Shown here in pieces: positions 1 through 6,881 of a DNA stretch of 13,703 bases. Within the stretch, counting starts at the first letter, position 1, and each line of letters opens with the position of its first letter. Made by a program: the position numbers and the translations under genes. The notes under the pieces are model-generated. The model had not been told where the DNA came from, did no database searches, and saw only the letters and a list, made by a program, of their open reading frames with translations. This DNA is from an uncultured Arcobacter sp. (lineage in GTDB: Bacteria > Campylobacterota > Campylobacteria > Campylobacterales > Arcobacteraceae), in NCBI GenBank assembly GCA_913054415.1, contig CAJXII010000023.1:1-13703 (forward strand), in the 5' to 3' direction.

Positions 1-50
1 GATAAATGTGGTTATTTAGAGATATTTCTTGTAAATATTTGGTGCGAAAG

Positions 51-326
51 TTAAGTAACAATATCTAAAATATTTGATTCTTCCGCCATAGCTTTATCTG
101 CAATTTGCACAAATGTATTTGCAGAGTTAGCATTATCTATACCTTGACTAATACTTGATGCTTGAGTTCTAAGTTTATCAGCAATAGCCATCCCTGATGC
201 ATCATCACTTGCCTTATTTATTTTAAGACCTGAAGACAACTTTTCAAGAGAATCAGATAGATTCTTATTTACTTGAGTATTTGATTCCAATGCAGTTAAA
301 GATGCTACATTTGTATTTATTCTCAT
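51..326 (-). pseudogene. Truncated flagellin (N-terminal fragment)
   Basis: The 91-residue product matches the start of bacterial flagellin. It has MRINTNVASLTA at the N-terminus, then SLEKLSSGLKINKASDDASGM and IADKLRTQASSISQG, the conserved D0/D1 coiled-coil half that polymerises in the filament and is recognised by the export apparatus. Flagellins are usually about 250-500 residues with a matching C-terminal D0 helix. Here the frame ends just after the conserved ILDIV (residues 86-90) at a TAA. The next 50 nt, up to the window edge, show no flagellin-like sequence in any frame. The 5' end looks intact: ATG at 326, AAGGAA about 8 nt upstream, and a TATAAT box. I infer a remnant left by deletion or recombination. 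It could instead be a silent donor segment or a short expressed protein. Flagellin identity is secure; the pseudogene status is less certain because the window starts so close. Confidence 0.8.
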
Positions 327-359
327 AGGAAATTCCTTTTGTATAACTTATTTAGAAGT

Positions 360-365
360 ATTATA
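360..365 (-). promoter_or_regulatory. Candidate -10 box for the flagellin fragment
   Basis: TATAAT on the minus strand would start transcription near 353 and give a leader of about 27 nt containing the AAGGAA ribosome site. No sigma-28 (TAAAG...GCCGATAA) or sigma-54 (GG/GC spaced by 10) site is visible between 327 and 450. This fits housekeeping-sigma transcription, as expected for Arcobacter-type genomes, which are reported to lack those flagellar sigma factors. Confidence 0.45.
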
Positions 366-447
366 GTTTAACAGAACTTAATATAAGCTTAATTATATAC
401 AGAAGAAGCCCATTATATAGAGCTTTAAGACATTTCTTAAAATTAGA

Positions 448-645
448 TTAATATCCACTAATCTCTTTAATTGTTTCAATAGTTTTTATATTACTTTTCA
501 ATCTTTGATTCATATTGTATCTTTTTATATGTTTTGCCAAAATCTTTTTATATTTATTATAATTTCGTGAACCAATCTCAAAAGTTGCTAGTTTTTTTTG
601 TATTTTTAATATATCATCTGGAATATTTTTAATCTCTATATCCAA
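448..645 (-). CDS. Small basic hypothetical protein
   Basis: This is a 65-residue protein of unknown function, rich in lysine, isoleucine and asparagine. It has no signal peptide or membrane segment and appears largely helical, with a strongly basic middle and C-terminal half (RNYNKYKKILAKHIKRYN, then NQRLKSNIK), compatible with nucleic-acid or ribosome binding. I do not recognise the family. The case for a real gene is its 5' region: an extended -10 TGGTATAAT at 678-686 and AAGGA at 652-656. Two tandem TTG codons (648 and 645) are possible starts. The one at 645 has a 6-nt spacer and is preferred; 648 would leave only 3 nt. It lies between trmA and the flagellin fragment, with 54 nt to trmA, and its promoter lies in that short gap. 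Confidence 0.6.
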   Translation of the reverse strand: MDIEIKNIPDDILKIQKKLATFEIGSRNYNKYKKILAKHIKRYNMNQRLKSNIKTIETIKEISGY

Positions 646-651
646 CAAAAA

Positions 652-656
652 TCCTT
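652..656 (-). promoter_or_regulatory. Ribosome binding site choosing a TTG start
   Basis: AAGGA on the minus strand is followed by TTT and two TTG codons. Spacing of 3 nt to the first and 6 nt to the second favours the second TTG (645) as the start of the small protein. Confidence 0.5.
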
Positions 657-677
657 TTTAACATATTATCGATAATC

Positions 678-686
678 ATTATACCA
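678..686 (-). promoter_or_regulatory. Extended -10 promoter, small basic protein
   Basis: TGGTATAAT on the minus strand is a near-ideal extended -10. The predicted start near 671 gives a 25-nt leader carrying the AAGGA site. The 12-mer ATTTGGTATAAT (678-689) is identical to that at the trmA promoter (1844-1855). Confidence 0.65.
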
Positions 687-702
687 AATTCTTATTTAAG
701 AA

Positions 703-1815
703 TCAAATAATCTTTTTTAAAATTACACCACATTCAATATGATAACTAAAAGCAAATTGATCAAATAAAGCAAAGTTTTTAATATTATGTGTCTTTATTA
801 ACTCTTTTAAATCCCTATATAATGTTTGCGGATTACAAGATATATAAATTATCTGATCAAATTCTTGACAAAGTTTTCTAGTCGTTTCATCCAATCCAGC
901 TCTAGGAGGATCTACAAATATTGTAGAAAAATCATAATCATCTAACTCTATATTTTCTTGTTTTAATCTTCTGAACTCTCTAATTTTTTGTTTTGCTTCA
1001 ACAAACTCTTCACTACTTAGCCTTATAAATTTAATATTATCAATATTATTTAATTCACAATTAATTTTCGCACTTTTTATAGATGTTTTACTAATCTCTG
1101 TTGCTAATACTTTATTAAAATATCTACTTAAACTAATAGTGAAATTACCACCACCACAATACAATTCACATAGATCTCTATTTTTGATAATATTTTTACC
1201 AACCCACTGAATCATCTGTATATTTACTTTTTGATTAGGTTGAGTAAATCCACCCTCTTTATAATAAAATCTATACTCTTTATCATCTATATTTAGTTTT
1301 TGTTCTATATAATCTTCACTTAAAACTACTTTTTGTTTTCTACTTCTTCCTATAATTTTTACTTTTAGTATATCTTGTAGCTTTTTAGCCTCTTCTATCC
1401 ATATTGTATCTAGTTTCTTATGATATATCATAGTAATAAGCATATCACCATTAAGACCACTTAAAAACTCAACAGCAAAAAATTTCTTAGTAAGTGCATC
1501 ATTTAATTCGATTTGCTTTAAAAATCTATCCATTATATTAGAAATATTTTTATCTACAATACTACATTTTTGTATAGGTAATAGTTTCTTATCTATACTA
1601 TTCATAGCATAATAAATTTTGCCCATTTTATGAAAAATCCTAAACTCTGCTCTATTTCTAAAACCACCATCATCACTTTTAATCACATCTATATCATCTA
1701 AATATATATCTTTAAATCTATCTTTTTCCCTTTCTATTTTAAAATCTAATTGCTCATCATAACTCATATTTACTAAATTACATCCACCACAAATACCAAA
1801 ATAATTACATTCCAT
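703..1815 (-). CDS. trmA: tRNA (uracil-54,C5)-methyltransferase TrmA, with a predicted 4Fe-4S cysteine set
   Basis: The enzyme makes m5U54 (ribothymidine) in the T-loop of tRNAs from S-adenosylmethionine. Its 370 residues follow E. coli TrmA closely through the body: FTQPN (190-194), the SAM site ELYCGGGNF (217-225), VDPPRAGLD (301-309), the nucleophile C327 in YISCNPQTL, and the general base E361 in HIECGVIL. Unlike E. coli TrmA, it starts with C3-x5-C9-x2-C12, followed by C84 after 71 residues. That is the spacing of the iron-sulfur ligands in the 23S rRNA enzyme RlmD. I keep the trmA call because the C-terminal half, including ALFDQFAFSYHIECGV, is TrmA-type; a shared or 23S rRNA target is possible. 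The ATG at 1815 follows GGAG, and an extended -10 lies upstream. It diverges from the helicase gene. Confidence 0.93.
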   Translation of the reverse strand: MECNYFGICGGCNLVNMSYDEQLDFKIEREKDRFKDIYLDDIDVIKSDDGGFRNRAEFRIFHKMGKIYYAMNSIDKKLLPIQKCSIVDKNISNIMDRFLKQIELNDALTKKFFAVEFLSGLNGDMLITMIYHKKLDTIWIEEAKKLQDILKVKIIGRSRKQKVVLSEDYIEQKLNIDDKEYRFYYKEGGFTQPNQKVNIQMIQWVGKNIIKNRDLCELYCGGGNFTISLSRYFNKVLATEISKTSIKSAKINCELNNIDNIKFIRLSSEEFVEAKQKIREFRRLKQENIELDDYDFSTIFVDPPRAGLDETTRKLCQEFDQIIYISCNPQTLYRDLKELIKTHNIKNFALFDQFAFSYHIECGVILKKII

Positions 1816-1827
1816 TTTATCTCCATC

Positions 1828-1833
1828 TATAAT
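1828..1833 (+). promoter_or_regulatory. Candidate -10 box for the SUV3-like helicase
   Basis: TATAAT on the plus strand predicts a start near 1840 and a leader of about 14 nt before the ATG at 1854. It lies just upstream of the trmA ribosome site on the opposite strand. An alternative TGCTATTAT at 1840-1848 would put the start at the ATG itself, giving a leaderless mRNA. Confidence 0.4.
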
Positions 1834-1843
1834 ATATTTTGCT

Positions 1844-1852
1844 ATTATACCA
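1844..1852 (-). promoter_or_regulatory. Extended -10 promoter of trmA
   Basis: TGGTATAAT on the minus strand predicts a start near 1837 and a 22-nt leader containing GGAG before the trmA ATG. The upstream part of the element overlaps the helicase start codon (1854-1856), so the two divergent genes share this DNA. Confidence 0.65.
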
Positions 1853-1853
1853 A

Positions 1854-3329
1854 ATGATTAATTTAACTTTACAAGAACAACTACACAATCTACTAAATTG
1901 TGATATAAAATCTCTATATCCACTAGCTAGAAATCTTAATAGAAAACTATACTTTTATGTAGGAGCTACAAATAGTGGTAAAACATATCAAGCAATGCAA
2001 AAACTAAAATTAGCACATACAGGTATATATTTAGCACCCCTAAGACTCTTAGCACTAGAAAATTATGAAAATTTAATATCTTCAAATATCAAAACTTCAC
2101 TTATTACAGGTGAAGAGGAGATATTTGATGAGGATGCTGCTCATATATGTAGCACAATAGAGATGTGTAATTTTGAAATCGATATTGATGTAGCTGTTAT
2201 AGATGAAGTGCAGATGCTAGATGATATAGATCGTGGTTGGGCTTGGGTAAATGCTATTATTGGTGTTCCTTCAAGAGAAGTTATTATGACAGGAAGTGTC
2301 AATACACTAAAAGCTATCCAAATTATTGCAAAATATCTCAATGAAGAGTTAGAGATTGTAAAATTTGATAGAATAAATCCTCTAAAAATTATATCTCAAT
2401 ATACTCCAATAAAAAAAATCCAACCCAAAACTGCACTTATAGCTTTTAGTAGAAAAGATGTTTTAACTTTAAAAAGTAGATTATCAAAATACTATAAAAT
2501 ATCAGTCTTATATGGAAATTTAAGTCCTGAAGTAAGAAAAGAGGAAGCTAGACGATTTCGAGAGGGACAAAGTGATATTTTAATAGCAACAGATGCTATT
2601 GCTATGGGATTAAATCTTCCTATTCAAACTATATTATTTACAACTGATACCAAATTTGATGGAATACGAAGAAGAAAATTAATAGTAAATGAGATTATCC
2701 AAATTGCTGGACGAGCTGGAAGATATGGTCATCATGAAGTTGGATATATTGGTGCTACTTCAAGATCCGTGCTTAAACATATCTCAAAAGAGTTTTATAA
2801 ACCATTAAAAACAATAAAACCACCTTTTTATGTAAAGGCTACTACCACACAAATTGTTGATATTGCAAAACATATAAAAACCAAAAGTTTAACAAAAGTC
2901 TTAAAATATTTTTTTAAAAATATGAAATTTGATGGACCATTTCAAGCTGTTAATATATCTACTATGATAGAGTTAGCAAAAATATTAGATACAAAACACA
3001 ATCTAAAACTTGAAGATAAATTTTTACTAAGTCAAGCACCTGTTAGCATAAAATCTATGTTGATTAAAAATGCTTACTACTTTTATATCAACTCTATTTT
3101 AAAAAACAAAGTTGTAGTGTATAAACCATCTATATCTATTAAAAAAGTAGCTAAAAGTAGTAGAGAGTTGCTTCAAGCAGAAGATGAGCTAAAAAAGATT
3201 AGTCTATATCTATGGTTATCTTATAAACTACCCGATCTTTTTCCATCCAAAGATAAAGCTATTATAGCTAGAGATTCTATAAATCGATATTGTCAAAAAT
3301 CTCTAAAATCCAAAATTAATATTATTTAA
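1854..3329 (+). CDS. SUV3-type ATP-dependent RNA helicase
   Basis: This superfamily 2 helicase of 491 residues matches the mitochondrial degradosome helicase SUV3 over its length. Motifs, counted from the ATG at 1854: Walker A GATNSGKT (37-44); HICSTIEMC before motif II; IDEVQM with the SUV3-type DEVQ box (117-120) followed by DRGWAW; TGS (146-148); ILIATDAIAMGLN (motif V, about 243-255); QIAGRAGRYG (motif VI, 283-292). The C-terminus also fits: a helical domain around 325-410, then SLYLWLSYKLPDLFPS (about 450-465), the signature of the SUV3 C-terminal domain. SUV3 unwinds double-stranded RNA and RNA/DNA and works with PNPase in mitochondria; a role in bacterial RNA turnover is inference. The ATG has no Shine-Dalgarno sequence; an in-frame TTG at 1839 has none either. 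Its 3' end overlaps the convergent gene by 8 nt. Confidence 0.88.
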   Translation: MINLTLQEQLHNLLNCDIKSLYPLARNLNRKLYFYVGATNSGKTYQAMQKLKLAHTGIYLAPLRLLALENYENLISSNIKTSLITGEEEIFDEDAAHICSTIEMCNFEIDIDVAVIDEVQMLDDIDRGWAWVNAIIGVPSREVIMTGSVNTLKAIQIIAKYLNEELEIVKFDRINPLKIISQYTPIKKIQPKTALIAFSRKDVLTLKSRLSKYYKISVLYGNLSPEVRKEEARRFREGQSDILIATDAIAMGLNLPIQTILFTTDTKFDGIRRRKLIVNEIIQIAGRAGRYGHHEVGYIGATSRSVLKHISKEFYKPLKTIKPPFYVKATTTQIVDIAKHIKTKSLTKVLKYFFKNMKFDGPFQAVNISTMIELAKILDTKHNLKLEDKFLLSQAPVSIKSMLIKNAYYFYINSILKNKVVVYKPSISIKKVAKSSRELLQAEDELKKISLYLWLSYKLPDLFPSKDKAIIARDSINRYCQKSLKSKINII

Positions 3330-4941
3330 GTTTTGGAATTTGATTTAAAGTCAATCTAAATGACAACTCAATCCCTTTTGTTGTTTTGATAAACTCTATA
3401 GGATAACTTATAACTACACTATATTTTAGTTTATTAATCTTATCGATAAAATCAAAAAATTCTTGAGGTTCTTGTATAATTGTTTTTACTATAAATTTAG
3501 AACTTATAAATTTTGATTTTACTTTTGATTGGAATGTAATTTTTGTTTTTGATTTTAAATATGAGCCTATCAATCTTACAAACTCTTTTGTAGATAATAT
3601 ATCTTTTTTATTATATTTTGGTGCAATATTTTTTAATTTGATTGGCTGAGGAATAAGCCCTGTATTAGAGATAATTGTGCTATATGTTGAATTACTCTCT
3701 TGAGATAAAACAATATCTGAACTTTTATATAGTTTTAAAAGTTTTGGTTGCATATTTTTATTATATGTATTTTTATCTAATAGTGTGCAAACAAATGTAG
3801 AATCTTTTTGTTCTAAATTAAGTTCATTGAGCATAGCATCTCTTGGAATTGTATCAAAAACTGCTAATAATAATTTTGTTACTTCATAGTTTTTTAACAT
3901 ATGATTAGGCAACTTAATATTCGCTAATTTCTCTTTTTGTTTTTTTAATGCTAACTCTTTAGCTTTTTTAATTTGCTCCTGTTTTGCCAACTGCTCTTTT
4001 ATCTTATTTTGTTTATTAAGATAAAAAAATCCATACCCTACAAGAATAGTGCTAATTACTGCTGCTAAAATCCAACGAATAGGAAGTTTTTTCTCTTTTT
4101 TTTGTCTTGCCTGAATATAGCTTTGTTTTAAAGTTGAGTTATGTTCACATAGATAAAACATAATATTATCAATAGGAAAATTTGAATAATTTGTATCTAT
4201 CATCATAGTTTGATTAATATCTTCTACTTGCTCTTCATTTAGTTGTTTTATAGTATAAAAAATCTCTATTTGATTACAAAAATTATCAGTAATATCTGAA
4301 TTATCATAATACTCTTGTAGTGTAGTTGAGATATGATCTTGTATCTCTAAAAAATGTATCTCGTCAAAAAGCTTTTGCCCCTCTATCTCTTGTGAATAAA
4401 ACTGTGAAGTATGCACCTCGTCAAAAGATGTTAAACTTTTAACTACACTATGAGCTATTACTTTATCTTGATCTAAAACTATTGCATAAAAATTATTATT
4501 AAGTATCAATATATTAATAGAATTAGCATCTGCACCATTTGATATAATATGATGATACAAAAGTGCAAAAGGTGAAAATATAAAATCTAACCCTATTGCT
4601 TGATAATTTTCTTTTTGAACTCTTATATCCTCTTTTAAAACAGCTAGTGCAAAATGTGATGTTAATTTTATAATCTTATAATTATCATCCAAGAAAGTGT
4701 TGATATCTACTATTTTTTGACTAGATGATTCATTGACTACAGATATATATGTTTTAGCGATATTTTGTTGCAAAATATTTACTTTACTAACTGCATCAGA
4801 TGACAAAATATCATCCTCTTGCACAAAAGATAGATGTTCTGTATTTTGGAGTTGTTTATCTTTGAATATTTTTGTATCTATTTTAAGTTGTTTATCATAT
4901 CTTTTAATATTTATATACTGCTCATTTGTATCTTTAAACAT
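3322..4941 (-). CDS. Bitopic membrane protein with PilM-like cytoplasmic and PilN-like periplasmic parts
   Basis: This 539-residue protein belongs to no family I can name firmly. Visible parts: a soluble N-terminal region (1-285) whose middle (about 117-175, with SPFALLYHH, then ILILNNNFYAIVLDQDKVIA) resembles the actin/RNase H-like core of PilM and GspL; a basic stretch RQKKEKKLPIR (279-289); one membrane helix (290-308); a Lys/Gln/Glu coiled coil (about 309-343); and a C-terminal region (350-539) where LLLAVFDTIPRDAMLNELNL and the end resemble PilN/PilO-type alpha-beta modules. The positive-inside rule places the N-terminus in the cytoplasm. I infer a scaffold linking cytoplasm and periplasm, like GspL or a PilM-PilN fusion. 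No other pilus or secretion gene is nearby, so the role is open. ATG at 4941 follows AGGAGA and overlaps the acyltransferase stop by 8 nt, suggesting coupled translation. Confidence 0.72.
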   Translation of the reverse strand: MFKDTNEQYINIKRYDKQLKIDTKIFKDKQLQNTEHLSFVQEDDILSSDAVSKVNILQQNIAKTYISVVNESSSQKIVDINTFLDDNYKIIKLTSHFALAVLKEDIRVQKENYQAIGLDFIFSPFALLYHHIISNGADANSINILILNNNFYAIVLDQDKVIAHSVVKSLTSFDEVHTSQFYSQEIEGQKLFDEIHFLEIQDHISTTLQEYYDNSDITDNFCNQIEIFYTIKQLNEEQVEDINQTMMIDTNYSNFPIDNIMFYLCEHNSTLKQSYIQARQKKEKKLPIRWILAAVISTILVGYGFFYLNKQNKIKEQLAKQEQIKKAKELALKKQKEKLANIKLPNHMLKNYEVTKLLLAVFDTIPRDAMLNELNLEQKDSTFVCTLLDKNTYNKNMQPKLLKLYKSSDIVLSQESNSTYSTIISNTGLIPQPIKLKNIAPKYNKKDILSTKEFVRLIGSYLKSKTKITFQSKVKSKFISSKFIVKTIIQEPQEFFDFIDKINKLKYSVVISYPIEFIKTTKGIELSFRLTLNQIPKLK

Positions 4942-5581
4942 CTCTATCTCCTAGTAACATCATATTATTTTTAATCTTTTGTTTTGCTTCATCAATAGAT
5001 AAATCATCTACATCAAAAGGGTTACCAACATAAAAATCAATAGTTCCAAATGGCTTTGGGATAGTAAATTTATCCCAAGAGTTAAATTGCCAATATTTAG
5101 AAGCTACTGTTTGAAATGGTAAAATTTTTGCTCCTGTTTTTTGTGATAATACTACAATCCCATCTGCTACACTATAGATAGGACCTTGTGGTCCATCTGG
5201 TGTGATCGCTATATCTATACCTTTTTTGATAGCTTTTATCGCACCTATTAAAGCTCTTGCTCCATTTTTTGTAGATGATCCACTAAAAGATCCCACATTT
5301 AAAAGTGACATAACTTTTTGTATAGTGATCCCATCTCTATGCTCACTAATTATAGCTTTTAATGATCCATTTTTTTTAAATTTATGATAATTAAATGGTT
5401 GCATTAGTAAATTACCATGCCAACAACATAAAATAAAACTCTCATTAGAAAAATCATCCTTAGGGTAAAAATATCTTTTTTTATTTGTTAAATATATAAA
5501 TCTTGCTAACAAATACAAAATATATGGCAATATATTAACTTGAATATATTGTTTTACTTTTTTTTTATTAAACAATTTCAC
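4934..5581 (-). CDS. lpxJ: LpxJ-like lipid A secondary acyltransferase (DUF374)
   Basis: The 215-residue protein carries the DUF374 acyltransferase pattern: an N-terminal hydrophobic helix (about 13-31), CWHGNLLM with candidate catalytic H55, ISEHRDG (78-84), GSSTKNGARAL (101-111) and ITPDGPQGP (126-134). H55 is not followed four residues later by the Asp of the PlsC HX4D box; DUF374 members differ from PlsC here. The H. pylori member HP0270 (Jhp0255) was characterised as LpxJ, which adds a secondary acyl chain to the 3' side of lipid A at the inner membrane. Same family and same neighbours (HP0268, miaB) support that function. The frame begins with GTG at 5581, 14 nt inside miaB, directly abutting AAAGG. 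A TTG two codons on (5575) sits 5 nt after AAAGGG and may be the real start. Its stop overlaps the next gene. Confidence 0.83.
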   Translation of the reverse strand: MKLFNKKKVKQYIQVNILPYILYLLARFIYLTNKKRYFYPKDDFSNESFILCCWHGNLLMQPFNYHKFKKNGSLKAIISEHRDGITIQKVMSLLNVGSFSGSSTKNGARALIGAIKAIKKGIDIAITPDGPQGPIYSVADGIVVLSQKTGAKILPFQTVASKYWQFNSWDKFTIPKPFGTIDFYVGNPFDVDDLSIDEAKQKIKNNMMLLGDRDV

Positions 5582-6866
5582 CCTTTAGTGATGTTCTATA
5601 TGCTTGTGTAATCTTAACATCTACAAACTTACCTAATAACTCCTCACTACCTTGAACAAAAACTTGTGCATAGTTATCTGTATATCCAGATATCTCACCA
5701 TTTGGTTTAAGATCATCAAAATATACATTTACTACTTTTGATACAAATCTATCCATCAATTCATCTTGATGTTTTTTATGTAGTTCTATTACTTGATTTA
5801 ATCTTTGACTTGCTATTTTATCATCTACAAAATTTGACATAGTAGCAGCTACTGTATTTGGTCTAGCAGAATATTTAAAATTAAATATTTGATCAAATTT
5901 GACTTTATTGATCACATCTAATGTATCTAAAAAATCCTCATCACTCTCCCCTGGAAATCCAACAATAATATCTGTTGATATTCTTACATCTGGAACTTTT
6001 GATCTAATTTTTTCACAACGATTTAAGAACCACTCTTTTGTGTAGCCCCTTTTCATATCTTTTAAAACTTTTGTGCTACCACTTTGAAGTGGAACATGGA
6101 TAGCTTTACAGATTTTATCATTTGAAGCAAACTCCTCTATAAACTCATCATCCATATGTAAAGGGTGTGGTGATGTAAATCTGATTCTTTTAACATCATC
6201 TATTTTAGATATATCTTGTAAAAGTTTTGTAAAAGTATATTTTTCCCGTTGGTCACTGAAATATTTACCATAATTATTGACATTTTGCCCCAATAAAAAT
6301 ATCTCTCTTGCTCCACTTTGTGTAGCTCTTTGTATCTCTTTTAGTATAATCTCAGGAGGGATACTTATCTCTTCTCCTCTAGTTGCAGGAACTATACAAT
6401 AGGTGCATTGTTTATCACATCCCAAAGAGATATTGATACTTGCTCTATAGAGTGAATTTCGATATTCATTGAACTCATAAGTGGTTTCATCATGGTTTAT
6501 ATCTATTTGCACAGTCCCTTTTTTTTCTACTGCTTGCGAGATTTTTGATACATTTCTAGCACCAACTACAAAATCAACATAAGGGGCTCTTTTGATAATA
6601 TCAGCTCCTAGATGACTTGCAGTGCATCCACAAACTCCTATTTTTGCATTCTCTTTTCTTTTTTTATTAAAATTCCCTAGCTCACTAAAAAGTTTTGCTA
6701 CAGGTTTTTCTCTAACTGAACAAGTATTTATAATAATAAGATCAGCATCCTCAAGTGAAGATGTCAATTCATAATCATTTTTTTGATTAAGTTCTGCAAT
6801 AATATGTTCTGTATCTCTGGCATTCATCTGACAACCAAGAGTTTCAATAAAAAGTTTTTTAGACAT
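5568..6866 (-). CDS. miaB: tRNA-2-methylthio-N6-dimethylallyladenosine synthase MiaB
   Basis: This radical SAM methylthiotransferase converts i6A37 to ms2i6A37 in tRNAs reading codons that begin with U. It has 432 residues, close to the usual 430-480. The N-terminal methylthiotransferase domain has auxiliary-cluster cysteines C12 (LGCQMN), C49 (NTCSVRE) and C81 (CGCTASH). The radical SAM domain has C150-x3-C154-x2-C157 (SLGCDKQCTYC), with VPATRGEE just after. The TSPHPLHM (231-238), HVPLQSGS (257-264) and IVGFPGE (301-307) segments are typical of MiaB rather than RimO or MtaB. A TRAM domain fills about 370-432 and binds tRNA. ATG at 6866 has only a weak AGAG upstream and lies 15 nt after the HP0268-like stop, consistent with an operon. 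The 3' end overlaps the lpxJ-like gene. Confidence 0.96.
   Translation of the reverse strand: MSKKLFIETLGCQMNARDTEHIIAELNQKNDYELTSSLEDADLIIINTCSVREKPVAKLFSELGNFNKKRKENAKIGVCGCTASHLGADIIKRAPYVDFVVGARNVSKISQAVEKKGTVQIDINHDETTYEFNEYRNSLYRASINISLGCDKQCTYCIVPATRGEEISIPPEIILKEIQRATQSGAREIFLLGQNVNNYGKYFSDQREKYTFTKLLQDISKIDDVKRIRFTSPHPLHMDDEFIEEFASNDKICKAIHVPLQSGSTKVLKDMKRGYTKEWFLNRCEKIRSKVPDVRISTDIIVGFPGESDEDFLDTLDVINKVKFDQIFNFKYSARPNTVAATMSNFVDDKIASQRLNQVIELHKKHQDELMDRFVSKVVNVYFDDLKPNGEISGYTDNYAQVFVQGSEELLGKFVDVKITQAYRTSLKGEIV
5581..5586 (-). promoter_or_regulatory. Ribosome binding site within the miaB 3' end
   Basis: AAAGGG on the minus strand overlaps the GTG at 5581 and lies 5 nt before a TTG at 5575. 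The spacing favours TTG as the acyltransferase start and couples its translation to miaB. Confidence 0.4.
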
Positions 6867-6881
6867 TATTTCTCTTTTGTA

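Noticed and set aside
327..447. Sigma-28 or sigma-54 promoter for the flagellin fragment
   Set aside because: No GG-N10-GC pair and no GCCGATAA-like box on the minus strand; only a TATAAT box is convincing.
2141..2341. Minus-strand open frame of 66 codons
   Set aside because: Antisense to the conserved DEVQ/motif III part of the helicase; no ribosome site and no family match.
4733..5387. Two plus-strand open frames (4733-4954 and 5202-5387)
   Set aside because: Antisense to the PilM/PilN-like and lpxJ-like genes; their apparent hydrophobicity comes from reading the AT-rich opposite strand.
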